Positions 52,831 through 61,692 of a DNA stretch of 64,000 nucleotides are shown piece after piece. Origin of the DNA: Kibdelosporangium aridum. GTDB lineage: Bacteria > Actinomycetota > Actinomycetes > Mycobacteriales > Pseudonocardiaceae. The DNA lies in contig NZ_FWXV01000001.1 of NCBI RefSeq assembly GCF_900176515.1, forward strand, positions 1,438,564 to 1,502,563. Direction: 5' to 3'. Every line of letters begins with the position of its first letter. The stretch's first letter is position 1. A program made the position numbers and the translations under genes. The notes below the pieces were generated by a model that had not been told where the DNA came from, did not search any database, and saw nothing but the letters and a program-made list of their open reading frames with translations.

Positions 52831-54231
52831 TTGGTTCGGATAGTCGCGTTCCTGCTTGCCGTCGGAATGCTGGCGACAGGGTGTTTCGCCGGCTCGGCAA
52901 CGAATGGCGATGGCAGGTTGCGTGTGGTGCTGCCGTTCCCGCCTGCGCAGGCCATGTCGCCGTGGGGTGACGACGCTCTGTTGCTGACCAGGCTTGGCAT
53001 CGCGGAGCCGTTGGTGGAACTGGACGCGGGTGGCAAGCCGGTGCCGGGCCTGGCCGAAAGCTGGACCAGGGTGGACGCGACGACGTGGCGTTTTCGCGTG
53101 CGCAGCGGCGTGAAGTTCCATGACGGAACCACTCTGACAACGCAGCACGTCGTCGACGCGCTCACCAAGGCGGCGTCGGCGAGCCCGGTTCCCCGGGCCG
53201 TCAAGGGGCTTGGGCTTACCGTGAAGGCGGACGGAGACCGCGATGTCGTTGTGGCCACGACCAAGCCGGATGCGATGTTGCCGCAACGGCTGTCGTCGCC
53301 GAACCTGGTGATCCTCGCTGGCAGTGCGGGCACCGGTCCGTTCGCGTTGAAGTCCCTGCAAGGCAAGGACAGTGCAGTGCTGGACGCCTTCGCCCAGCAC
53401 TGGGCGGGCGCGCCACAAGCGTCCGGTGTGGACGTCAGGTTCGTGCCGGACGGCACTGCCCGTGCTGCCGCGCTGAGGGCCGGTGAGGCCGACGTCGTGC
53501 ACGCGCTGCCAGTCGCGGCGGCGGCGAGCCTTGACGCGCGCCAACTGCTCGAAGTGCCGTTGCCCAGGACGGTCTCGTTGCACCTCAACACGTCGAAGCC
53601 GCCGTTCGCGGACGCTGGCCTTCGGGCCGCTGCCCGGAGCACGGTCGACCCGGGCGCGCTCGCGCAAGGTGTGTACGAGGGCCGCGCGGATGTTGCCCGG
53701 GGCATCTACGGCCCGGCCAGTCCGTGGGCGGGGCAACGGACCATCAACCACCCGACTGCCCCTGCGACACCGTCAGGGCAGAAGATCGTCCTTGCCACGT
53801 ACGGCGACCGCGCGGAACTGCCCGAGGTCGCGAGTGTGATCGCGGAAGCGCTGCGGGCCAAGGGGTTTGTTGTCGAGCAGGTGGTGCGCGAATACAGCCT
53901 GCTGGAACCGGACCTGCTCGCGGGCAAGTTCGACGCCGTCGTCTCCACCCGCTCCTATCTGCTCGACACCGGCGATCCGTTCACCTACCTGGCGACGGAC
54001 ATGACGTGCGGCGGCAGCTACAACCTCGCACGGCTCTGCGATCCCGCGGTCGACGCGGCCGTCGGACAGGGCGAGGACCCGCTCAAGGTGGAGGCCGCTG
54101 TTCTCGCGACCGACGCGCTCGTCCCGCTGGTGCACGAACGCGCTCGGATCGGTGTGGCTTCAGGTGTCACGGAGGTGGCCAGCGACTCGTTCGAACGACA
54201 CCTCATCACCAAGGCGACTCGACGATCGTGA
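52831..54231 (+). CDS. ABC solute-binding lipoprotein, family 5 (peptide/nickel type)
   Basis: 466 residues from the TTG at 52831, chosen because AGAAGGTGG stands just before it; a GTG at 52822 is in frame but lies inside that site. Lipoprotein signal LVRIVAFLLAVGMLATGC. SBP family 5 core: AEPLVELDAGGKPVPGLAESWTRVDATTWRFRVRSGVKFHDGTTLTTQHVVDALTKA. Shorter than typical DppA/OppA (about 540) and closer to NikA/CntA length. GTGA overlap with the fused permease gene. Confidence 0.87.
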   Translation: MVRIVAFLLAVGMLATGCFAGSATNGDGRLRVVLPFPPAQAMSPWGDDALLLTRLGIAEPLVELDAGGKPVPGLAESWTRVDATTWRFRVRSGVKFHDGTTLTTQHVVDALTKAASASPVPRAVKGLGLTVKADGDRDVVVATTKPDAMLPQRLSSPNLVILAGSAGTGPFALKSLQGKDSAVLDAFAQHWAGAPQASGVDVRFVPDGTARAAALRAGEADVVHALPVAAAASLDARQLLEVPLPRTVSLHLNTSKPPFADAGLRAAARSTVDPGALAQGVYEGRADVARGIYGPASPWAGQRTINHPTAPATPSGQKIVLATYGDRAELPEVASVIAEALRAKGFVVEQVVREYSLLEPDLLAGKFDAVVSTRSYLLDTGDPFTYLATDMTCGGSYNLARLCDPAVDAAVGQGEDPLKVEAAVLATDALVPLVHERARIGVASGVTEVASDSFERHLITKATRRS

Positions 54232-55874
54232 TCGTGCTGCGCCGGTTCGCGATCCTGCTCGCCGCAACGGTGACGGTCGGCTTGTTGCCCATTCTCGCCG
54301 GCCGTGATCCCGCGCTGGCGGTGCTGCGGGCCAGGCTCACGGATCGCGAACCGGACCAGGCGGCGCTGGCCGCCGTACGCACCGAGCTCGGCCTCGACGC
54401 GGGGCCGTTCGGGCTGCTCCAACGCTGGATCGAAGGCTTGGTGCGTGCGGACTTCGGGCGGTCGTGGGTGTCTGGCGCGCCCGTCGGTCCGGAACTGCTG
54501 CGTGCCTTGCAGGTCTCGATGAGTCTCGCCGGATTCGCCGCATTGGTGGCCATGCTGGTCGCGCTACCGCTGGCTGTCCGGGGTTTGTCACGGACGGCGG
54601 CGATGCTCGCCGCTCTGCCCGAATTCCTCATCGCGATGGTGCTGCTGGTGGTCTTCGCCGTGAAATTGGGGCTGTTGCCCACGTCGGGCTGGGACGGCGT
54701 GATGCATGCCGTGCTGCCGTCGATCGCACTCGGTGTGCCTGCGGGCGCTGTTCTCGGCACGGTCGGCCACGACGCTGTCCGGGCTGCGAGCACGGAGCCG
54801 TGGATCGCCACGTGGCAGGCTGCGGGATATCCGCGCCGGCTCGTGATGACGGCTGTTCTCCGGCGTGCCGCGTCCGTGGTCAGCGGACAGCTCGCGCTGA
54901 TCGTGGCCGGGTTGATCGGCGGGGCAGTGGCAGTCGAGGTCGTGTTCGCGTTGCCGGGCATCGGCCGGATGGCCGTGTCAGGGGCTCTGGCGCAGGATAT
55001 GCCTGTCGTGCAAGGGTGCGTTCTGGTCATTCTGCTCATCGGCACGGTGGCGGGTGTGCTGGGAACGTGGGGGCAACGTCTGCTGCTCGGTCCCGCGTTC
55101 GCGGCCGGGAGCATGATGGCGTCGCCGACTTCGACTCGGCCACGGTCACGGCTGCTTCCGGCGTTGGCCTTGATGATCGTCGGTGTCGCCGTCGCAGGCC
55201 TGTTACGTGATCCGATGGCGGTCGACCTCACCGCCCGCCTGCGACCTCCATCGCTTGAGCACCCCTTCGGAACGGACGCGCTGGGACGTGACTTGCTTGC
55301 TCGTGTCGGGCACGGTGCGTTGAGCACCGCGGTCCTGGCCTTGCTGGTGACGGCCGCGGCGCTGGCCATCGGACTGGCCTGGGGCTTGATCTTCCGAGGT
55401 ACTGCCGTCGTCGACGTGGCGAATGCGTTGCCGCCCACGATCGCGGCTCTGATCGTCGCCACCGTCATTGGTCCAGGGGTGCTCGGTGCTGCGGTAGCGG
55501 TCGCGGCCGTGTTGTGGGCGCCGCTGGCTGCGCACGCGCGGTCGCTTGCGCTCGAACAGCGGGCGTCGCCGCACTTGGAGGCGTCCCGCGCCGTCGGCGC
55601 CACCGGGACGTGGTTGCTCATGAGGCACGTGTTGCCTGCGGTTGTTCCAGCGGTGACGCGCGGTGCCGTTGTCCGGCTTCCCGGTGTCGCGCTGGCTGTG
55701 GCCTCGCTGGGGTTTCTCGGGCTCGGCGCCCAACCGCCCAGCCCGGAGTGGGGGATGTTGCTCGCCGAGGGCATGCCGTACGTGGAGCGCGCTCCCTGGG
55801 TCGTGCTGTTCCCGGTAGCGGCACTGGCAACCCTCGGAGCGACCGCTGCCGGTGTCGCGGCCCGGATCCGCTAG
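54228..55874 (+). CDS. Fused OppB-OppC type ABC permease
   Basis: 548 residues from the GTG at 54228 overlapping the binding-protein stop. Residues about 1-290 are a DppB/OppB-like permease (IEGLVRADFGRSWVSGAPV; EAA region WQAAGYPRRLVMTAVLRRAASVVSG; ALPGIGRMAVSGALAQDMPVVQG). After a short linker, residues about 300-548 are a DppC/OppC-like permease (LEHPFGTDALGRDLLARVGHGA; EAA region EASRAVGATGTWLLMRHVLPAVVP; GFLGLGAQPPSPEWGMLLAEG). The two are normally separate proteins. No ATPase gene follows. Confidence 0.9.
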   Translation: MIVLRRFAILLAATVTVGLLPILAGRDPALAVLRARLTDREPDQAALAAVRTELGLDAGPFGLLQRWIEGLVRADFGRSWVSGAPVGPELLRALQVSMSLAGFAALVAMLVALPLAVRGLSRTAAMLAALPEFLIAMVLLVVFAVKLGLLPTSGWDGVMHAVLPSIALGVPAGAVLGTVGHDAVRAASTEPWIATWQAAGYPRRLVMTAVLRRAASVVSGQLALIVAGLIGGAVAVEVVFALPGIGRMAVSGALAQDMPVVQGCVLVILLIGTVAGVLGTWGQRLLLGPAFAAGSMMASPTSTRPRSRLLPALALMIVGVAVAGLLRDPMAVDLTARLRPPSLEHPFGTDALGRDLLARVGHGALSTAVLALLVTAAALAIGLAWGLIFRGTAVVDVANALPPTIAALIVATVIGPGVLGAAVAVAAVLWAPLAAHARSLALEQRASPHLEASRAVGATGTWLLMRHVLPAVVPAVTRGAVVRLPGVALAVASLGFLGLGAQPPSPEWGMLLAEGMPYVERAPWVVLFPVAALATLGATAAGVAARIR

Positions 55875-55974
55875 CGCGAGGCGGTATCGTCATCCAATGG
55901 TGATCACACGACCTGGGTGGCCGATTGCGCGCTCGTGACTTGACCGTTACGCCCGCGCTTCTTGACCCAGTGGA

Positions 55975-55988
55975 TGTTATCGCTAACA
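55975..55988. promoter_or_regulatory. Arabinose-type LacI operator (autoregulatory)
   Basis: TGTTATCGCTAACA, 44 bases upstream of the LacI start at 56032 and identical to 50028-50041. Indicates autoregulation. Confidence 0.82.
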
Positions 55989-56031
55989 CTGACCTCTCGT
56001 CACGCCGCAGCGAAGCGAACGGGAGGTGGTC

Positions 56032-57033
56032 ATGACAGGCACACGGCATGCGAGCCTGACCGACGTGGCCGAGCTCGCGGGCGTGTCCCACATGACGGTG
56101 TCCCGGGTGATCAACGGGACCGGCCCGGTCCGTGCCGAGACGCGAGCCCGCGTGATGGCCGCCGTGGAGAAGCTGGACTACCGGCCCAACTCGGCCGCTC
56201 GTGCCCTGGTCACCGGCAAGACCGGCAACCTCGGTGTGGTCGCGCTGGACTCCACCCTCTACGGCCCGGCGAGCACGCTGTACGGCATCGAGAACGCCGC
56301 CCGTGAGGCTGGGTACTCGGTCACGATCACCAGTGTCAGTGCCCCCAACCGGACGTCCATCGCCGACGCCATCGAAACCCTGCGCAGGCAGGCGGTCGAG
56401 GGCATTGTGGTGATCGCACCGCACGTGGCGACCGGCAAGGCCTTGGCGCACATGCCCAGCGATGTGCCGCTGGTCGCCGTCGGTGGTGGCGAGCACGCCC
56501 CGATCCCGGTGATCGCGGTCGACCAGTACGACGGTGCCCGTCGTGCGACCGAGCACTTGCTCGCGTTGGGGCACAAGACGGTGTGGCACGTGGCAGGCCC
56601 GGCCGACTGGCTTGAGGCACGCGACCGCGAGCTGGCCTGGCGGGAGACCTTGGAACGGCGCGGCGCCAAAGTGCCGCGGGTGGTGCGTGGCGACTGGAGT
56701 TCGCGCTCCGGGTACGAAGCCGGTCGAACCCTTGCCGGCCAGAAGGGTGTTGGTGCGGTCTTTGTGGCCAACGACCAGATGGCGCTCGGCCTGCTGCGCG
56801 CGTTCGCCGAAGCGGGCATCAACGTCCCCAAGGACGTGCACGTCGCCGGGTTCGACGACGTGCCGGAGGCCGCGTACTTCAGTCCGCCGCTGACCACCGT
56901 CCGGCAGGACTTCATCGAGGTGGGCAGACGGACCTTCCGGCAGCTCGCCACGCGGATCGCCGGTCACCAGCCGGACGCACGCGACCTGGTACCCGCGGAG
57001 TTGATCGTCAGGGAGAGCACCGGACCCCGGTAG
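56032..57033 (+). CDS. LacI-family regulator of L-arabinose utilisation
   Basis: 333 residues from the ATG at 56032 (GGGAGGTGG upstream; a GTG at 56026 lies in that site). Helix-turn-helix ASLTDVAELAGVSHMTVSRVINGTGPV, hinge YRPNSAARALVTG, effector domain to VPAELIVREST. TGTTAKCGCTAACA operators occur before its own gene, the transporter (57074), araB (61666), the GH43 gene (50028) and twice at the GH51 gene (28836, 28966). It therefore probably acts as an AraR-like repressor of the LacI class, with L-arabinose or arabinofuranose as inducer. Confidence 0.92.
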   Translation: MTGTRHASLTDVAELAGVSHMTVSRVINGTGPVRAETRARVMAAVEKLDYRPNSAARALVTGKTGNLGVVALDSTLYGPASTLYGIENAAREAGYSVTITSVSAPNRTSIADAIETLRRQAVEGIVVIAPHVATGKALAHMPSDVPLVAVGGGEHAPIPVIAVDQYDGARRATEHLLALGHKTVWHVAGPADWLEARDRELAWRETLERRGAKVPRVVRGDWSSRSGYEAGRTLAGQKGVGAVFVANDQMALGLLRAFAEAGINVPKDVHVAGFDDVPEAAYFSPPLTTVRQDFIEVGRRTFRQLATRIAGHQPDARDLVPAELIVRESTGPR

Positions 57034-57073
57034 CACCCTCACGGGCTTCGCCGCTCAGGGCCTCACTTGTAGA

Positions 57074-57087
57074 TGTTAGCGCTAACA
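57074..57087. promoter_or_regulatory. Arabinose-type LacI operator (transporter operon)
   Basis: Perfect palindrome TGTTAGCGCTAACA ending 18 bases before the binding-protein start; same sequence as inside the GH51 gene. Confidence 0.85.
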
Positions 57088-57105
57088 AAGTTGTTGGGAG
57101 CCGCC

Positions 57106-58110
57106 ATGAAGTTCAAGAAGGTGGCCGCAGCCGCGGCCGGGATCGTCAGCCTCGCGTTACTCACCGCGTGCGGTGGTGGTGACGGCGGCGGCAACCAGCC
57201 AGCCAGTGGTGGCAGTACTGGCAGTGGCGGCGGCCAGATCACGCTGGGCTTCTCCCAGGTGGGTGCGGAAAGCGGCTGGCGCACCGCGAACACCAAGTCG
57301 GTGCAGGACGCGGCCAAGGCCGCGGGCATCGACCTGAAGTTCTCCGACGCGCAGCAGAAGCAGGAGAACCAGATCAGGGCGATCCGGTCGTTCATCCAGC
57401 AGAAGGTCAAGGTCATCGCGTTCTCGCCGGTGGTCGAGTCGGGCTGGGACACCGTGCTCAAGGAGGCCAAGACCGCCAACATCCCGGTCATCCTGACCGA
57501 CCGGGCGATCGACTCGCCGGACAAGTCGCTGTACAAGTCGTTCCTCGGCTCGGACTTCGTCAAGGAAGGCCGCAAGGCCGGCGAGTGGGTGACCAAGGAG
57601 TTCGCCTCGGCCACCGGTGACGTGAACATCGTGGAACTGCAGGGCACCACCGGCTCCGCGCCTGCCAACGACCGCAAGCAGGGCTTCGCCGAGGTGATCG
57701 CGGCCAACCCGAAGCTCAAGGTCGTCGCCTCGCAGACCGGCGAGTTCACCCGTGCCAAGGGCAAAGAGGTGATGGAGGCCTTCCTGAAGTCGCAGAGCAA
57801 GATCGACGTGCTCTACGCCCACAACGACGACATGGCACTCGGTGCGATCGAAGCCATCCAGGGCGCGGGCAAGAAGCCGGGCACCGACATCAAGATCGTG
57901 TCCATCGACGCGGTCAAGGACGGCATGCAGGCACTGGCCGACGGCAAGATCAACTACATCGTGGAGTGCAACCCGCTGCTCGGACCGCAACTGATGGACC
58001 TGGTGAAGAAGGTCGCCGCCGGTGAGCAGGTGCCGCAGCGCATCGAGACCGAGGAGACCGAGTTCGACCAGGCCAAGGCCAAAGAAGTTCTCCCACAGCG
58101 CCAATACTGA
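57106..58110 (+). CDS. YtfQ-like ABC furanose-binding lipoprotein
   Basis: 334 residues from the ATG at 57106 (GGGAGCCGCC upstream). Lipoprotein signal MKFKKVAAAAAGIVSLALLTAC, then a Gly/Ser linker. The mature start GFSQVGAESGWRTANTKSVQDAAKAAG, DAQQKQENQIRAIRSFIQQKV and FSPVVESGWDTVLKEAK follow E. coli YtfQ closely. The YtfQ family binds sugars in furanose form (galactofuranose; arabinofuranose in Shewanella-type systems). With araB and araD in the operon and arabinofuranosidases under the same operator class, L-arabinofuranose is the likely ligand. Confidence 0.9.
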   Translation: MKFKKVAAAAAGIVSLALLTACGGGDGGGNQPASGGSTGSGGGQITLGFSQVGAESGWRTANTKSVQDAAKAAGIDLKFSDAQQKQENQIRAIRSFIQQKVKVIAFSPVVESGWDTVLKEAKTANIPVILTDRAIDSPDKSLYKSFLGSDFVKEGRKAGEWVTKEFASATGDVNIVELQGTTGSAPANDRKQGFAEVIAANPKLKVVASQTGEFTRAKGKEVMEAFLKSQSKIDVLYAHNDDMALGAIEAIQGAGKKPGTDIKIVSIDAVKDGMQALADGKINYIVECNPLLGPQLMDLVKKVAAGEQVPQRIETEETEFDQAKAKEVLPQRQY

Positions 58111-58134
58111 CGCCAATACCGACTGGCAGTACTC

Positions 58135-59631
58135 ATGATTCTGCGGATGACGGGAATCCACAAGCGGTTCCCAGGCGTGATCGCCCTCGACGGCGTGGAC
58201 TTCCGGCTGTTCCCCGGCGAAGTGCACGCGTTGATGGGCGAGAACGGCGCGGGCAAATCGACCCTGATCAAGGTGCTGACCGGGGTGTACGGGGTCGACG
58301 GTGGCGAGATCGAGTTCGGTGGCGAACAGGTCTCGTTCACCGGCCCCGCCGCGGCGCAGCGGGCCGGCGTGAGCACGGTGTACCAAGAGGTCAATCTCTG
58401 CCCGAACCTCTCGATCGCCGAGAACATCCTGCTCGGCCGCGAACCACGCAGGTTCGGCCGGATCCTGTGGTCGAAGATGCGGCGCCGCGCCGAGGAACTG
58501 CTTGCCCGGCTCGACCTGGAACTGGATGTCACGGCGCCGCTGTCCACCCAGTCGATCGCGGTGCAGCAACTGGTCGCGATCGCCAGGGCGCTGGACGTCG
58601 ACGCGCGGGTGCTCGTACTCGACGAGCCGACGTCCAGTTTGGACTCCCACGAGGTCGACCGGCTGCTCGCGGTGATGCGCACCCTGCGCGCCGAGGGGAT
58701 GGCGATCCTGTTCGTCTCGCACTTCATCGACCAGGTCTTCGCCATCTCCGACCGGATGACCGTGCTGCGGAACGGAAAACTCGTCGGCGAGTACCTGACC
58801 ACCCAGATCACCCCGGTCGGGCTGGTCACCAAGATGATCGGCAAGGAACTCGCGACGCTGGACGAGTTGGAACAGGTGCGGCCCGAGCGGGCCGGCCAGC
58901 AGGAGCTGCTGCGGGCCGGTGACTTGGGCCGCAAGGGCGGCATCGAGCCGTTCTCGTTGGAGATCCAGCGAGGCGAGGTGGTCGGGCTGGCTGGGCTGCT
59001 CGGATCGGGACGCACCGAGCTGGCCCGGCTGCTGTACGGCGCCGACCACGCCGACAACGGCACGGTGCACATCGATGACAAGCCGGTCAAGTTGCGCTCA
59101 CCGCGGACGGCCATCGCCCGCGGGATCGCCTTCTGCTCGGAGAACCGCAAGACCGAAGGCCTGGTGGAGGATCTGACCGTCCGCGAGAACATCGCACTGG
59201 CCGTGCAGGCGTCGCGGGGCTGGACCAAACCGTTGTCCCGCAAGCGCCAGGACGAGATCGCCGAGCGCAGTATCAAGGCTCTCGACATCCGCCCGGCCAA
59301 CCCGGAGGCCAAGGTACGGGACCTGTCCGGCGGCAACCAGCAGAAGGTGCTGCTGGCCCGCTGGCTGATCACCAATCCGCGGCTGCTGATCCTCGACGAG
59401 CCCACCCGCGGGATCGACATCGGCGCCAAGACCGAGATCCAGAAGCTGGTCACGCAACTGGCCGGCGAGGGCATGGCGGTGGTGTTCATCTCCGCGGAGC
59501 TGGAAGAGGTCCTGCGGCTGAGTGACCGGGTGGTGGTGTTGCGGGACAGGCACGTCGTCGCGCAACTGCACAACGATTCGCTCACGCCCGAGCAGATCAT
59601 GGCGACGATCGCGGACGGAGCCGGAGAATGA
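58135..59631 (+). CDS. YtfR-like CUT2 sugar ABC ATPase
   Basis: 498 residues from the ATG at 58135. Two fused nucleotide-binding domains: NBD1 with Walker A GENGAGKSTLIKVLTG (about 37), signature region LSTQSIAVQQLVAIARAL and Walker B VLVLDEPTSSLD; NBD2 with the usual degenerate Walker A GSGRTELARLLYGAD, signature LSGGNQQKVLLARWL and Walker B LLILDEPTRGIDIGAK. All key residues for an active CUT2 ATPase are present, in contrast to the protein at 44213. ATGA overlap with the permease gene. Confidence 0.93.
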   Translation: MILRMTGIHKRFPGVIALDGVDFRLFPGEVHALMGENGAGKSTLIKVLTGVYGVDGGEIEFGGEQVSFTGPAAAQRAGVSTVYQEVNLCPNLSIAENILLGREPRRFGRILWSKMRRRAEELLARLDLELDVTAPLSTQSIAVQQLVAIARALDVDARVLVLDEPTSSLDSHEVDRLLAVMRTLRAEGMAILFVSHFIDQVFAISDRMTVLRNGKLVGEYLTTQITPVGLVTKMIGKELATLDELEQVRPERAGQQELLRAGDLGRKGGIEPFSLEIQRGEVVGLAGLLGSGRTELARLLYGADHADNGTVHIDDKPVKLRSPRTAIARGIAFCSENRKTEGLVEDLTVRENIALAVQASRGWTKPLSRKRQDEIAERSIKALDIRPANPEAKVRDLSGGNQQKVLLARWLITNPRLLILDEPTRGIDIGAKTEIQKLVTQLAGEGMAVVFISAELEEVLRLSDRVVVLRDRHVVAQLHNDSLTPEQIMATIADGAGE

Positions 59632-60668
59632 CCAAGCATCGCCTGTTCTGGCCGGTCGTGGCGCTGGTTCTGTTGCTGCTGGGCAACTTCCTGTTCTCGC
59701 CGTCGTTCTTCTCGATCGAGCTGCGGGAGGGCCACCTTTACGGCAGCCTGATCGACATCCTGCGGTTCGGCGCACCGCTGATCCTGGTGGCACTCGGGAT
59801 GACGCTCGTCATCGCGACCGGCGGGATCGACCTGTCGGTCGGGTCCGTGGTCGCGATCAGCGCGGCGATCGCGTGCCTGCAGATCAGTCAGTTGGGCGAT
59901 CAGAACAGCATCGGCGGCATTGCCGGTGCCGTCGGCATCGCGCTGGGTCTCAGCCTGGCTCTGGGTGCCGCGAACGGCGTTCTGGTGGCCGTGCTGAACA
60001 TCCAGCCGATCGTCGCCACGCTGATCCTGATGGTGGCCGGCCGCGGGCTGGCCCAGTTGATCACCGACGGGCAGATCATCACCATCAATTCGCAGCCGTA
60101 CCAAGCCATCGGCGGCGGGTTCGTGCTGACGTTGCCGGTCTCGATCCTGATCGCGGTCGCGGTGTTCTTGCTGTCGTCGCTGCTGGTCCGCCGCTCCGCG
60201 CTCGGCATGCTGCTGGAGGCGGTCGGCGGAAACCCGGAGGCCAGCAGGCTCGCCGGGGTGCGGTCGCGGCGGCTGATCTGGCTGGCGTACGTCGTCTGTG
60301 GCCTGTTCGCGGGCATCGCCGGGTTGATGATCAGCTCGAACGTGTCGAGTGCGGACGGCAACAACGCCGGGCTGTGGATCGAACTGGACGCGATCCTGGC
60401 CGTGGTGATCGGCGGGACCGCGTTGACCGGCGGCCGGTTCTCCTTCACCGGCACGGTGATCGGCGCGTTGCTGATCCAGACGTTGTCCACGACGGTGTAC
60501 ACGCTCGGTATCCCGCCGGAGACCACGTTGCTGTTCAAGGCCGTGGTCGTGATGGCGGTGTGCCTGGTGCAGTCGCCCGCGTTCCGCCGCAAGGTGATCA
60601 CCCGCAGGCGTAAACCGAAATCGGCATCTCCGGTACAGCAGGACGAGAAGGTGGAGGTGTCGGCATGA
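59628..60668 (+). CDS. YtfT-like CUT2 sugar ABC permease
   Basis: 346 residues; start overlaps the ATPase stop. Family motifs GMTLVIATGGIDLSVGSVVAISAA, LNIQPIVATLILMVAGRGLAQLITDGQ and IELDAILAVVIGGTALTGGRFSFTGTVIGALLIQTL. About eight to ten membrane spans and a basic C-terminal tail. Forms a heterodimer with the permease encoded immediately downstream (ATGA overlap). Confidence 0.93.
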   Translation: MTKHRLFWPVVALVLLLLGNFLFSPSFFSIELREGHLYGSLIDILRFGAPLILVALGMTLVIATGGIDLSVGSVVAISAAIACLQISQLGDQNSIGGIAGAVGIALGLSLALGAANGVLVAVLNIQPIVATLILMVAGRGLAQLITDGQIITINSQPYQAIGGGFVLTLPVSILIAVAVFLLSSLLVRRSALGMLLEAVGGNPEASRLAGVRSRRLIWLAYVVCGLFAGIAGLMISSNVSSADGNNAGLWIELDAILAVVIGGTALTGGRFSFTGTVIGALLIQTLSTTVYTLGIPPETTLLFKAVVVMAVCLVQSPAFRRKVITRRRKPKSASPVQQDEKVEVSA

Positions 60669-61630
60669 CCACGCTGACAGCGTCACGACAGCGCCACCTT
60701 CCGATCCTGGCCACGTTCGCCTTGTTGGTCGTCGCGTACGTCTTCGGCGCGACGCAGTACGAGGCGTTCGGCGACGCGCAGGTCGTGCTGAACATCCTGA
60801 TCGACAACGCGTTCCTGCTCGTGGTCGCGATCGGGATGACGTTCGTGATCCTCACCGGCGGCATCGACCTGTCCGTCGGCGCGGTGGTCGCACTGTCCAC
60901 ATTGGTATCGGCGAAGCTTGTGGCCGCGGGTGTGCCCGCGTTGCTGGTCATCCTGCTCGTGCTGGTGATCGGTGGCACGCTCGGGCTCGGCATGGGCGCG
61001 GTCATCCACTACTTCGAGCTGCAGCCGTTCATCGTGACGCTGGCGGGGATGTTCCTCGCCCGTGGGCTGTGCTACACGATCAGCGTCGAGTCGATCTCGA
61101 TCACCGACGGTTTCTTCACCGCCATGGCCCAGACACCGGTCCAGCTGCCCGGCGGTATGCATGTGTCGGTCAGCGTCGTGATCGCGCTGGTGGTGTTGGC
61201 CGTAGCGGTCTACGTCCTGCACTTCACGCGTCTGGGCCGGACGGTGTACGCGATCGGTGGCAGCGAGCAGTCCGCGATGCTGATGGGCCTGCCGGTACCC
61301 CGGACGAAGATCGCCGTCTACGCGATCAGCGGCCTGTGTTCGTCCCTCGGCGGAGTGCTGCTGGCGTTCTACACGTTGTCCGGCAACGCTTTGCACGCCG
61401 TCGGTATGGAGTTGGACGCGATCGCCGCGGTGGTGATCGGCGGGACCATCCTCACCGGCGGCTCCGGTTACGTGCTCGGCACCGTGCTCGGTGTGCTGGT
61501 GCTGGGCATCATTCAGACGCTGATCACCTTCGACGGCACCCTCAGCTCGTGGTGGACGAAGATCGTTATCGGCGCGTTGTTATTCGTGTTCATCGTGTTG
61601 CAGCGGCTGGTCAGCCGCCGCACTCGATAA
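60665..61630 (+). CDS. YjfF-like CUT2 sugar ABC permease
   Basis: 321 residues; start overlaps the previous stop. GMTFVILTGGIDLSVGAVVALSTL, IVTLAGMFLARGLCYTISVESISI and VGMELDAIAAVVIGGTILTGGSGYVLGTVLGVLVLGI match YjfF. The four-gene order binding protein, ATPase, permease, permease is that of ytfQRT-yjfF. Confidence 0.93.
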   Translation: MTTLTASRQRHLPILATFALLVVAYVFGATQYEAFGDAQVVLNILIDNAFLLVVAIGMTFVILTGGIDLSVGAVVALSTLVSAKLVAAGVPALLVILLVLVIGGTLGLGMGAVIHYFELQPFIVTLAGMFLARGLCYTISVESISITDGFFTAMAQTPVQLPGGMHVSVSVVIALVVLAVAVYVLHFTRLGRTVYAIGGSEQSAMLMGLPVPRTKIAVYAISGLCSSLGGVLLAFYTLSGNALHAVGMELDAIAAVVIGGTILTGGSGYVLGTVLGVLVLGIIQTLITFDGTLSSWWTKIVIGALLFVFIVLQRLVSRRTR

Positions 61631-61632
61631 GG

Positions 61633-61652
61633 GAAGCCACGGTCGTGGTTTC
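61633..61652 (+). terminator. Weak hairpin between transporter and araB
   Basis: GAAGCCAC pairs with GTGGTTTC (one G-U) around a GGTC loop, just after the permease stop and before the araB operator. Could attenuate read-through so that araB depends partly on its own promoter. Confidence 0.35.
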
Positions 61653-61665
61653 GGCAGGCCAAGTG

Positions 61666-61679
61666 TGTTAACGCTAACT
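61666..61679. promoter_or_regulatory. Arabinose-type LacI operator (araB)
   Basis: TGTTAACGCTAACT, 12 of 14 matches to TGTTAGCGCTAACA, ending 13 bases before the araB GTG and touching its AAGGAGG ribosome site region. Gives araB its own control point within the operon. Confidence 0.72.
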
Positions 61680-61692
61680 TCAAGGAGGGCAC

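Noticed and set aside
52039..53751. 570-codon minus-strand frame across the MFS and SBP5 genes
   Set aside because: Shadow frame rich in Arg, His and Gln; spans two well-supported genes on the other strand.
57157..60686. Very long open frames on the minus strand (up to 910 codons) opposite the arabinose transporter genes
   Set aside because: They mirror G+C-rich codon bias of the plus-strand genes, encode Arg/Ser-rich low-complexity sequence without family motifs, and the plus strand has complete, coupled transporter genes.
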